Below, piece after piece: positions 1-8,800 of a DNA stretch of 23,420 bases; the stretch's first letter is position 1, and each line of letters opens with the position of its first letter. A program made the position numbers and the translations under genes. The notes beneath the pieces were generated by a model. That model was not told the origin of the DNA. It searched no databases and worked only from the letters and a program-made list of their open reading frames with translations. The stretch comes from a virus. The stretch is taken from positions 1 through 23,420 of the IMG/VR virus record IMGVR_UViG_3300025759_000724; one strand, written 5' to 3'.

Positions 1-1
1 T

Positions 2-472
2 GTTTATGCCGCTCAAAACCAAGATAAGTGTGGGGGAGGTGGCGACCCTTGCGATGACCCAGCCTATGCAGCGTCGAGGCCCGGTGAGTGTGGCGTAATA
101 AGTGGCGACCCTTGCGATGACCCAGCCTATGCAGCGTCGAGGCCCGGTGAGTGTGGCGTAATAAGCGGTGATCCCTGTGATGATCCAGCCTATGCTGCCG
201 CTAACCAAGCCGAGTGTGGCGTTGTAGTTCCGTCCGGCGGTGGGGGCGACAGACGCGACAGCGGTTTTGGTATACTAAATGTTAAACCGGGACCTTTGGT
301 AGATATAGACTACCTGTACGACATAGGCGGTCCAAGCATATTCGCACCTACAATGGAAGAAGAGGAGAAGTATAACCCTCTCGGAATGTATTCTCCTTAC
401 GCGGAAGGTGGTATAGTGCAGGACTATGATATTGAAGGACTTATTAGGTTCTTAGAGAGCCAACGAGGTTAA
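2..472 (+). CDS. Cys-rich tandem-repeat virion protein (5' partial)
   Basis: The frame is open from the window edge to TAA at 470-472, giving 156 visible residues; the N-terminus lies outside the window. Seen: three head-to-tail 21-residue units built around GDPCDDPAYAA...ECGV, with a degenerate cysteine segment before them. There are seven visible cysteines with alternating spacing of 12 and 7 residues. A Gly/Asp-rich linker follows, then a C-terminal part with YAEGGIV and the ending FLESQRG. The AEGGIV motif recurs in related form in the next genes, which ties this protein to the virion module. Asp and Cys spacing could suit disulfide bonding or metal binding, but this is inference. The stop is one base before the next ATG. 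Specific function unknown; a tail or appendage protein is the best guess. Confidence 0.75.
   Translation, partial: VYAAQNQDKCGGGGDPCDDPAYAASRPGECGVISGDPCDDPAYAASRPGECGVISGDPCDDPAYAAANQAECGVVVPSGGGGDRRDSGFGILNVKPGPLVDIDYLYDIGGPSIFAPTMEEEEKYNPLGMYSPYAEGGIVQDYDIEGLIRFLESQRG
41..229 (+). repeat. Three 63-bp tandem repeats, in frame
   Basis: Units lie at 41-103, 104-166 and 167-229. The first two differ only at the last base; the third is diverged, mainly in its second half. The 63-bp period equals 21 codons, so copy-number change keeps the reading frame. Each unit encodes two cysteines. Confidence 0.95.
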
Positions 473-473
473 C

Positions 474-2081
474 ATGGCAGACGCCTATATCCCAAGATTT
501 AGAGCAGAGCGTGAGGTTGTACCGGGCACTTACGACCCTATGCGCAGGCCGGGCAGTAGTGGGCAGCGGTACTTTAGCGACATTACCTACGCTAACCCTA
601 ATATGGCTCCCAGAGTTTTTGATCCTGAAGCGGCTGGCTACGAAACACAGGCTGCCTATGATACTCGCTTTGATCGTTCTATGGACGCTGCTATTGACGC
701 CGCTAGAGATGTAAATAGAGCGCAAGCAGCCGGATTACAAGCACTTAACTTAGCTAACCCTGCTAGGCAACAGCGCCCTGCTACTTTTTTACCGGCTGCC
801 GAAACAGCCGGAGGTATGGCCACAGTAGAAGCAAACCAAACAACTGGGACACAAAGGTTCTACGATTTATTGCAGCAACTAACGCAAGGCGCACAGCAAA
901 GACCGTATGGTACAGGTATTGCGAGCGATATGGGTACAACTGGCGGGACTACAGGAACAACAGGAACAACAGGAACAACAGGTTTAATTACCGCGCAAGA
1001 TTTTCAAGGCGGTCCTGATGCAACATTTGCTTCTAGTGGCGACCCTCTTTTGGACGCATACCGGCAGGCGTTTTACGGTGCTAGAGAAGGCCAATACAGT
1101 ACTGATGCGCTTAAAGATAGCATACAAGCAATAGCCGCACAAAACCCCAATATCGATGTGGTTGACTATTTGCTTAATTATGGAATTGACCCGGGCGAGC
1201 TGTATATTTCTGGCGCGGGTTCTGTTGCGGGGGAAGACTCTGCTCTTTATCAACAGCTCTTTGGTGGTCAGTATTATGGCCCCGGAGGACAGGGAACTTT
1301 TGATATTGCTAGAGTATACAAAGAAGCCTATGACAAAAATCCTGACGCTACCGTGTTTGATACTTCACTGAATCAAGAAGTTGGTCTTTTCAAACAAGCG
1401 CCTCTTGGTGGGCTAAGCACATGGAACCCAAATAGAAACACGTACGAACTTTCTTACATCCCAAGTCTTGCAGAGGTTAGAGACCAATATGGGCTAGACA
1501 CGGCCCTAAAAGCCTCTTTGGGTATGATACAAAACGCGGGTTACTACTCTACTGACTTTGACAAAGCCGCAGAAATCTTAGGCGTGCCAGTAGAAACAAT
1601 CCTTGCCGAAGCGGAAAAACGCCCTGAGTATATTGTAACTAGTCAAGACGAAAATTTTGTACGGGTGTACACAGGCGACCCTGCTGATTTCGTACCGCAA
1701 AAAGAGGGCGAAAAATTATCCAGAAGATACCTTGGCAATAACAAAGTGCAGTATTTTTCGCCCACCAGTGATGTGTTCCAACAAGATACAAACGGATTTG
1801 CACAAGGTGGACTTGCTAGTGTAGCACCAAAAGGCATGTACTTAGGCGGAAGTACTGATGGTATGGCAGATCAAATTCCTGCCACGATAGACAACAGGCA
1901 GCCCGCAGCGTTAAGCGATGGAGAGTTTGTAATCCCTGCTGACGTAGTTAGTCATTTGGGAAATGGTAATTCAGATGCCGGTGCTAAGCAGCTCTACGGC
2001 ATGATGGACAGAATACGTAAGGCCCGTACGGGCACTACTCAACAGGGTAAGCAAATTAACCCTAATAAATTTTTAGCATGA
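474..2081 (+). CDS. Phage structural protein with tape-measure-like C-terminal motif
   Basis: 535 aa, ATG preceded by GAGG at a 5-nt spacing. The N-terminal half is Ala/Gln/Thr-rich and low in complexity. Residues 154-170 form a collagen-like Gly-Thr-Thr stretch encoded by 9-bp repeats. Near the C-terminus come a GFAQGGLASV segment, then residues 459-488 with GGSTDGMADQIPATID and ALSDGEFVIP, and a basic helical end. From family knowledge, the 'D.IPA.L..GEFVI' pattern occurs at the ends of phage tail tape-measure and related virion proteins, and this longer version is common in aquatic phages. The protein is too short and lacks the long helical core of a true tape measure, so a tail-tip or internal virion role is more likely. 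Expected to be co-expressed with the genes on both sides. Confidence 0.75.
   Translation: MADAYIPRFRAEREVVPGTYDPMRRPGSSGQRYFSDITYANPNMAPRVFDPEAAGYETQAAYDTRFDRSMDAAIDAARDVNRAQAAGLQALNLANPARQQRPATFLPAAETAGGMATVEANQTTGTQRFYDLLQQLTQGAQQRPYGTGIASDMGTTGGTTGTTGTTGTTGLITAQDFQGGPDATFASSGDPLLDAYRQAFYGAREGQYSTDALKDSIQAIAAQNPNIDVVDYLLNYGIDPGELYISGAGSVAGEDSALYQQLFGGQYYGPGGQGTFDIARVYKEAYDKNPDATVFDTSLNQEVGLFKQAPLGGLSTWNPNRNTYELSYIPSLAEVRDQYGLDTALKASLGMIQNAGYYSTDFDKAAEILGVPVETILAEAEKRPEYIVTSQDENFVRVYTGDPADFVPQKEGEKLSRRYLGNNKVQYFSPTSDVFQQDTNGFAQGGLASVAPKGMYLGGSTDGMADQIPATIDNRQPAALSDGEFVIPADVVSHLGNGNSDAGAKQLYGMMDRIRKARTGTTQQGKQINPNKFLA
954..980 (+). repeat. 9-bp microsatellite encoding Gly-Thr-Thr
   Basis: Three perfect copies of GGAACAACA, flanked by imperfect copies, encode a collagen-like GTT run. 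The unit length keeps the frame when copies are gained or lost. Confidence 0.9.
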
Positions 2082-2091
2082 GGAAAGAATC

Positions 2092-2895
2092 ATGGCTGAT
2101 CCAGTAGGCAGTCCCGCTAGTACGACAGAATCCTTAGCCGGTTGGGCCGCTCCTTATGTGACGGGCATGCTAGGTAAGGGCGAAGCTTTGTCCAATATGG
2201 GTTATCAGGCGTACACAGGGCCTTTAACTGCGGGGCAATCTGAGCTTCAAACCCAAGCATTCCAAGGACTAGGTGCTTTGAACGTGCCTACTAGTAATAT
2301 GGGGGCTATTGGCGCAGGAGGTAGTTTTACTTCTGGCACTACGGCGCAAGATTACATGTCTCCTTATATAAATGCCGCGCTAGAGCCACAGATAGCAGAA
2401 GCTCAGCGCCAAGCCGAAATACAGCGGGTGCAAAATGCGAGCAGGCTAGGTAAAGCCGGGGCTTATGGTGGATCACGCCAAGCTATTATGGAGTCCGAAG
2501 GACAGCGCAACTTGCTTAGAAACCTTGCCGATATATATGGTACAGGTATGCAGCAGGCGTACACTCAGGGTATGGGGCAGTTTAACGAAGAAGCGCGCCG
2601 ACAAATGGAAGCTCAAGACTTAACTAACCGTTATGGTCTGCAAGCTTTGACCGCACAACAACTGGGCGGTGGGATACAGCGAGACATCGAGCAACAAGGC
2701 GTTGCGGCAGACTACGCGCAGTTTAAAGAAGAGCGGGACTTCCCATACAAGCAGGTTCAGTACCAGCAGTCGCTCCTCCAAGGGCTGCCAGTTTCTGCGA
2801 AAGAGTACAGTTATGTTGAGCCTAGCGATTTTGCAGAAGCGTTGGGGTACGCAGATGTATTAGCTCGGATATACGGCGAGCTTACAGGCGGTTAA
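2092..2895 (+). CDS. Alpha-helical internal virion / ejection-type protein
   Basis: 267 aa, ATG preceded by AGGA at 7 nt. Seen: an N-terminal segment with short Gly/Ala turns, then from about residue 85 to 190 a nearly continuous Ala/Gln/Glu/Arg-rich helix containing GKAGAYGGSRQAIMESE and repeated Met-Gln-Gly segments. No catalytic motif is visible. This helix pattern is recognisable from uncultured aquatic phages, where it sits next to transglycosylase-bearing virion genes. Its place before two giant virion proteins resembles T7 gp14 before gp15 and gp16; a gp14-like role in DNA ejection is inferred from position and helicity only. The stop is 24 nt before the next gene. Confidence 0.65.
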   Translation: MADPVGSPASTTESLAGWAAPYVTGMLGKGEALSNMGYQAYTGPLTAGQSELQTQAFQGLGALNVPTSNMGAIGAGGSFTSGTTAQDYMSPYINAALEPQIAEAQRQAEIQRVQNASRLGKAGAYGGSRQAIMESEGQRNLLRNLADIYGTGMQQAYTQGMGQFNEEARRQMEAQDLTNRYGLQALTAQQLGGGIQRDIEQQGVAADYAQFKEERDFPYKQVQYQQSLLQGLPVSAKEYSYVEPSDFAEALGYADVLARIYGELTGG

Positions 2896-2919
2896 GGTTA
2901 ATTTAAAGAGATTATCATC

Positions 2920-5844
2920 ATGGCTATGACAGGCGGCATTGGATACGAAATTGACCAACTAACTAAGTTGGGCGTACCTGAACTCATGCGCAGGCAGAGT
3001 GTAGACCCTCAGTTGAAGTACGCACTTGCTTTGCAGGAAGCTACTAAGATGGTGGAGGCTGCTGCTCGTGAACGCGACATGGCTCAGCAAATGCCTATGC
3101 CTGCTGATGTTATTGGTCAGATGGAAACTAGTCTAGCCAAGCGTTTAGCGCCGGGCGTACAGCAACAAGGCCAACGTAGCATGGAAATGCAAAACCGTGC
3201 TGCTATGGGATTACCCGGACAAGCCGCTCCTAACTTAGCTCGTATGGCTATGGGCGGTATTGTCGGCTATCAAGATGGCGGTGATGTTATGGGTCCTCCT
3301 GAGCCTAATCTCTACCAACGCATGGGGCAAGGACTTAAGAACTACGGCGCTAATGCCCAAGAAAGCATGGATATTCTAAGAGCGGCTAAAGCTGGAGTCG
3401 GTGTACCGTATGAAGAACGATCCGCCGCAATAAAACAAGTGCGTGATGAGATAGCTGCTCAGAAGCAAAACAGAGACCCTAATTTTATAGAGCGTATGGG
3501 TCAGAAGCTTATGAACGCAGGGCTTAACGTAGAAGAAAGCAAATCAATCCTTAAGAAGTTTTACGATACCTTTGGTAAAACCTACGAAGAAATGTCTAAC
3601 GGAATGGCTGCTGGCGGTATTGTTGGGTATAAAAAAGGCGGTGACATAGACATAGACGCACTGCTTGATTCCCTTATGATGGCGGAAAGTGGTGGTGACC
3701 CTCGTGCAGTAAGTAGAGCAGGGGCCGAAGGCGCCTACCAAATAATGCCTGCTACTGCGGCTCAACCGGGCTTTGGCGTACGTCCTATGGAAGGTAGTCG
3801 ATTTGACCCCGAAGCTAGTCGAAAGTTTGCTAAGCAATACCTACAAGCGATGCTTGATCGCTATAACGGCGATGTTGAAGCTGCATTAGTTGCCTACAAC
3901 GCTGGCCCGGGCAATGCTGATAAGTTTGTTGCTGCGGGTAAAGACTACGATGTCTTACCAATGGCTATGCAAACGAAGCCCTATGTTGAACGCGTTATGG
4001 GCGAGATGCCGCAAGCAGATGCAGGAACCAAGATAGACGTACGTCCGGGCGAGTCTTACTCTCAAGCGCGTCGCCGCACAGACCAAGAGCGTGCAAACCG
4101 TGCGCTGGCTGCGAGATATGCTACTGTGCCTGAAAAGCAAGAAACCGAGATGTATGAGCCTAACCTTGGAGACGCTTTAGCAGTTGCAAAAGCGCAAACA
4201 AAACTACGCGGTGGCCCTGAAATGAATATGGGTGAAAGAGACCCACGTTTTTCTGATCCTGCCAATTACCTCCGCGATATGGGTGCAAAACAAGAAGACG
4301 ATAACAGAACGCGGTTTGCACAAGCATTCCCTAGAGCCGAGCAAGCAGTTGCTGATTATGCAGAAGATAAAAAGCTAGGTGGTCTAGGCGCACTACGAAC
4401 TGTGGGCAGGCTACAAGAAAATCGCCGTAATGCGTTTTCTCAGGCTTTCCCTAAAGCTGCACAAGCTGCGGCTGATTATGCAGCGGATAAAGAAATGGGA
4501 GGCATTGGTGCTTTACGCGTAGCTGGTCGTTTACAAGAGCAGCGCGAAGCAAACGAAATGGCTGAAGCTGAGCGTGTGCTAAATTATTTAAAGCAGCAAG
4601 CCCAAATGCAACAGATGCTAGAGGACATTGATCCTGCCGCTGATGTACAAGGGTTCAAAGATGGTGGGGGCGTTACAGGGTTCCTCCGCGACTTGATCGC
4701 GCCAGAGCGTGAATCTTTAGAAGGAATTGATCTATCTGTAGTCAGCGAAGAAAACCCTTTAGCGGAGGCTGGTATGTCTCCCAGCGAGCTTATAGAGCCT
4801 TTCAAAGATGACCCAGTGGTAGCAACGGCAAATCTTATTTTAGCCGCGTACGGCGGTCCTACGCTTTTAAGAATGACAAGCAAAGCTTTACAGCCCATAG
4901 TCAAGAAATACGGTCCGGCAGCAGTACAAAGAGCTAGAGACCTCGCTGTAAAAACTGTGACTACTCCTAACCCAGCTAAGCAAAATTATGACAAAATACT
5001 TCCGGGTTCTTTCCCGATTAAACCTTTTAAAGGGCCTGCCCGACAGTTTAGCCCCGGAAGGACGGCTGTTACTGGTGCGCTTGGAGCTAAAGTAGCAGAG
5101 GCTATTATAGGCGAAGAACCTTCGGTAGCTCCCACAGATGTTACTGTGCCAACTGAAGCAGATATATTCCGCCGTGATGCCCCCGCAGGTTTTGTCCGTG
5201 CTATAGATGCGAACGAGGGAGAGCAAGCAGCGCTAAGAGCTATGTTCCCTGACGCTCCTGAAATGACAGCAGAGGAAAGGACAGCCGAACGTGCAAGGAT
5301 TGCAAGAGGAGGAGGTGATAGGACCACGCGACGTGGTGCAGGTCTTGCCGGTTTGTTGGAGCAAGCCAAACCTTTTGCGGATAAGGCATCGGATATTGCT
5401 AAAATACTTGGTAGAGGTGCCGGTGCATCTAAAGGTTTTGAAGTTGCTAAGATTGCCGAAGAAAGCCGCAAGATAGATCAAGCTGAGCAAGCCCGCCAAG
5501 ACAGAAAAGAAGCGCTAGAAGCAGAGTTAGGTGTAAGACGTGAACAAATTGCTGCTACTCAAGCAGCGGCACAAGCGGCGGCAGCGGCTAGACTAAACCA
5601 AGAACAAATGGCTCAACTTACTGAGTTCTTAACTGGTGAACAGTATTCAACTGCTGCTTTCCAAAAAGCTAAAGAGTTAGGTGTTGACGTTTCAGACCCA
5701 CGTGTAACACAAGCTTTAGAGCCACTGGTAAGAAACTTTATAAACTTACTTAAGCAAGGTGTTGGCGGTATGGGCGGTTTGGAGGCGCAGTCGGGCCTTT
5801 CAGCAGAACAAAAAGCTAGCTTACAAGCATTCTTAGCCTCTTAG
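2920..5844 (+). CDS. Large virion protein with lytic transglycosylase (SLT) domain
   Basis: 974 aa. The SLT fold spans about residues 246-350: the catalytic Glu is E256 in MMAESGGDP, followed by GAYQIMP (271-277) and VAYNAGPG (324-331), the classic order of Slt70-type transglycosylases. These cleave the MurNAc-GlcNAc bond of peptidoglycan. Ahead of it are a duplicated helical segment (about 129-152 and 187-210, both with RMGQ) and two GGIVGY..GGD motifs (112-122 and 232-242). After it come two 40-residue repeats (465-504, 505-544), a GFKDGGGV motif (578-585), a hydrophobic stretch near 635 and an Ala/Gln/Glu coiled coil near 840-900. A virion-borne enzyme that opens a local hole in the cell wall during DNA entry, as in T7 gp16, is the likely role. 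The ribosome-binding site is weak (AAAGAG). Confidence 0.85.
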   Translation: MAMTGGIGYEIDQLTKLGVPELMRRQSVDPQLKYALALQEATKMVEAAARERDMAQQMPMPADVIGQMETSLAKRLAPGVQQQGQRSMEMQNRAAMGLPGQAAPNLARMAMGGIVGYQDGGDVMGPPEPNLYQRMGQGLKNYGANAQESMDILRAAKAGVGVPYEERSAAIKQVRDEIAAQKQNRDPNFIERMGQKLMNAGLNVEESKSILKKFYDTFGKTYEEMSNGMAAGGIVGYKKGGDIDIDALLDSLMMAESGGDPRAVSRAGAEGAYQIMPATAAQPGFGVRPMEGSRFDPEASRKFAKQYLQAMLDRYNGDVEAALVAYNAGPGNADKFVAAGKDYDVLPMAMQTKPYVERVMGEMPQADAGTKIDVRPGESYSQARRRTDQERANRALAARYATVPEKQETEMYEPNLGDALAVAKAQTKLRGGPEMNMGERDPRFSDPANYLRDMGAKQEDDNRTRFAQAFPRAEQAVADYAEDKKLGGLGALRTVGRLQENRRNAFSQAFPKAAQAAADYAADKEMGGIGALRVAGRLQEQREANEMAEAERVLNYLKQQAQMQQMLEDIDPAADVQGFKDGGGVTGFLRDLIAPERESLEGIDLSVVSEENPLAEAGMSPSELIEPFKDDPVVATANLILAAYGGPTLLRMTSKALQPIVKKYGPAAVQRARDLAVKTVTTPNPAKQNYDKILPGSFPIKPFKGPARQFSPGRTAVTGALGAKVAEAIIGEEPSVAPTDVTVPTEADIFRRDAPAGFVRAIDANEGEQAALRAMFPDAPEMTAEERTAERARIARGGGDRTTRRGAGLAGLLEQAKPFADKASDIAKILGRGAGASKGFEVAKIAEESRKIDQAEQARQDRKEALEAELGVRREQIAATQAAAQAAAAARLNQEQMAQLTEFLTGEQYSTAAFQKAKELGVDVSDPRVTQALEPLVRNFINLLKQGVGGMGGLEAQSGLSAEQKASLQAFLAS
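4312..4551 (+). repeat. Two 40-residue repeats inside the transglycosylase protein
   Basis: Units at 4312-4431 and 4432-4551 share QAFP.A.QA.ADYA.DK and GALR..GRLQE at the protein level, while the DNA has diverged. This points to an old duplication. Predicted helical. Confidence 0.85.
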
Positions 5845-5859
5845 TAACAGGTATAAAAT

Positions 5860-8800
5860 ATGTCTGACCTAGACCTTGTGATGCAGGCTTTTAACAAAGC
5901 TCAGGCAGAAGGGAATACCGAAGCGGCTAAAAGTTTTGCCCAAATGGCGCTAGACCTAGACGCACAGTTTTCACTGCCTCCACTTCCAGAACCCGAAGTT
6001 GGCGTAGGTGAAGCGTTTAGTACTGGCTTTGAGCGGGGCGTGGGTCGGCTTGGTTCCACTGTTACGGACATCATCCCTGCGTTAGTGGGAAGTGCCGTAG
6101 GCGCCGAAGATTATGCCCAACGCCAATTCCAAGAGGCTGCCGAGAAAGAGGCAGCTTTACCTGCTCCTGTATTCTCAAGTTACAAAGACGTAGAGGGAGT
6201 AGGGGACTTTACCAAGTTTGTTGCCGAGACTATTGGTGAGCAGATTCCTAACCTTGGTGTAGCACTGGCTACTGCTCTTACAGGTGGTGCAGCTGCTCCT
6301 GTGTTGGGCGCTACCCGTGCAGCGGGACAGTTTGCTGGCGCCGCCTTTGGTTCGTACGCACTTAACGCCCCTGAAATATTCCAGAATATATACGAAGAAA
6401 CCGGAGAGACTGCACCCGGTACAGCGTTGTTGTTTGGCTCCGCTGCTGCAGCACTTGATTCAATCCTTCCTGCTGCTTTAGCTAAAAATATGTCTGCTCC
6501 TGTTAAAGCAGAAGTAACGAAGAAAATACTAGAAAGATCAGGCATGAAGCCAAGTGTGCTTCGTTCGGGCACTGCGGGACTAATTAAAGGTCTTGGCACT
6601 GAAGGTCTTACAGAAGGCGCACAAGAAGCTATCAGTATTGCTGCTGAAAGACTCATCGACGAAAACCCAGATATATTTGGTAGTAAAGAATTTGACCGCA
6701 TCATGGAAAGTGCCGTGCGTGGCGCTGTAGCTGGTGGTGGCTTTGGTACTGTTGGCGGCGGGATCGAAGGCGCTAGAGAAAAGGGCGCTAGAAGGCAACG
6801 GCTAGCTGATCTAGAAGAATCGCGTAAGCTTAGAGATGAAGCCAATAAGCGTATAAAGCTAATGCAGGGGCAGCTAGAGCTGCCGGGCATAGAACCAGTT
6901 AGCCCTCAAGTATTAGAAGCACAAATAAATGCAGAAACTGCACGGGTAGAGGGTGCAGGTGCGGGCGCCCCCGTAGTTTCAAAGATAGCCGCATTAGAAC
7001 TTGCGCGACGCCAAGGACTCGACGTGCCTGCGGCGGGATCATTTGGCTCTCTTAATGCTGAACAAAAGAAAATAGTAGAAGATGTACAAAAGCAAGAAAG
7101 TGAGCGCATTCTGTATGAAGATGCTGCTATAGAAGCGGAGCGTCAGGGCGTTGCGTTTGACACTACTAAATCCATGGGAGAACTTTCTACTAAAGAACTT
7201 GATATACTGGAAACTGTACGGCAACAACGTATAGGTAGGTACGGAAGAGACCAGCAGCGGTTGTTTACTAGAGCAGGAGAACCAGCTCCTACTATAGAAA
7301 GGCAGGCGAAAAAAGCGGAAAAAGAACAGGCTGCTATAGACAAAGCTGCAAAGCAAGCGGCGAAAAAGGCGGAAAAAGAACAGGCTGCTATAGACAAAGC
7401 TGCAAAGCAGGCGGCGGAGAAAGAACGTAAACAACTACAGGAGGCAGAGCAAACTGCATTTTCTTTCGAACCCAATGCAGAAGAACAAGCTATAGCGGAA
7501 GCACAACGTGAAGCTGATATACAAAAAGAAGCTGAAGCTATAATCGAAGCGCGTTATGCGGACACAAAGGATAAAGAGGGCGCTGACTTAAAATTACTAC
7601 GCCCCACTAAGGATGTTATAGCAGCAGAAATAGCAGCTGAAGCAGACATAATACGCAACCGCCTTCCTGCGGAAGAAGCTAGACAAGGTGATATATTTGC
7701 TGGGCTTCCCGGCGAACAAACCCGTGCGCCTAGCGTGGGCAAAGACCTAAATGACTTCTTAAAAGGCCAAGGGTTACCAGTTAACGCTGCCACTAAGAAA
7801 GCATTTGCAGGTCGAGACTTGGCTGTGCCCGAGCAGCGCGCTCAAGTAGTAACTGATCTACGTACCGTAGCAGAGCGCAGTAAGTCCGCTGCTAACATCG
7901 ACGCTATTGATAATGTCATACAGCAACTTGAACCTACCGCCGCTGCACCTGTTGTAGAACCTGCGCCTGTTGCTGAGCCTGCTGTTGAAGCTGCACCTGT
8001 CGCTGAGCCTGCTGTTGAAGCTGCACCTGTCGCTGAGCCTGCTGTTGAACCTGCGCCTGTTGCTGAGCCTGCTGTTGAAGCTGCGCCCGCTCAAGAAACA
8101 ACTACGAAACCTGCTGCGGTAGAGGCAAAGAAAAAACCGACTGAGGATGATATACCGCAACAGGGTGTTCAATTTTTCCCTAATGGTAAGATTACTGACA
8201 TTGGTATTAAACAGCTGGCGATTGCTCATACAAAAAATATGAGAAAGCCTAAAGCGCTGCGCGATTCTGGTATAACCGAAGCGTTTAATTGGTTTATGAA
8301 TGAAGATAACGCCAGCGTTACAGAAGCGAATTTAGCTGCATATCAAAAAGCCGTTGATGCCTTTACAATGAACGCGCCCGTCTACAAAGGTGTAGCGTTT
8401 AGCCCAGAGATAAGTCAGCTTGCAACGCGCGGACGACTCGCACCTTTACTTAACAAATTGATTCCTTCACAGTCTCCAGAAATACAACGCATCTTACGTA
8501 AAATAGCATCTCAAAACCTACGTACTCGCATTGTTGTTGGTGCTACTCCAGAAGGAACAAGCGGTTTTTACGATGCGGCCACTGATGTAATTACGCTGAA
8601 CCCAACTAGCGGTATGAACGAGCATACGGCTTTACATGAAACCGGCCATGCCTCACTAGCGCAGGCGCTCAACGATCCAAACTTACAAATCACTAAAGAT
8701 TTCTTTAAGTTCTTTTCTGATATAAAGACGCAGATGGGCGATGCCTATGGTGGGCAAAACCTACAAGAGTTTGTAGCCGAGCTGGTAAGTAATCCAGAAT

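Noticed and set aside
41-229. CRISPR-like direct repeats
   Set aside because: Repeats are contiguous without spacers, have a 63-bp period and are in frame in a coding sequence.
4986-5471. Minus-strand open frame of 161 codons inside the transglycosylase gene
   Set aside because: Low-complexity Ser/Ala composition that mirrors the real gene on the + strand; no family features.
6180-6890. Long minus-strand open frame (236 codons) inside the 1938-aa gene
   Set aside because: Ser/Ala/Pro-rich shadow of an Ala/Gly-rich gene in the opposite frame; no RBS, no known motif, and antisense to a well-supported CDS.
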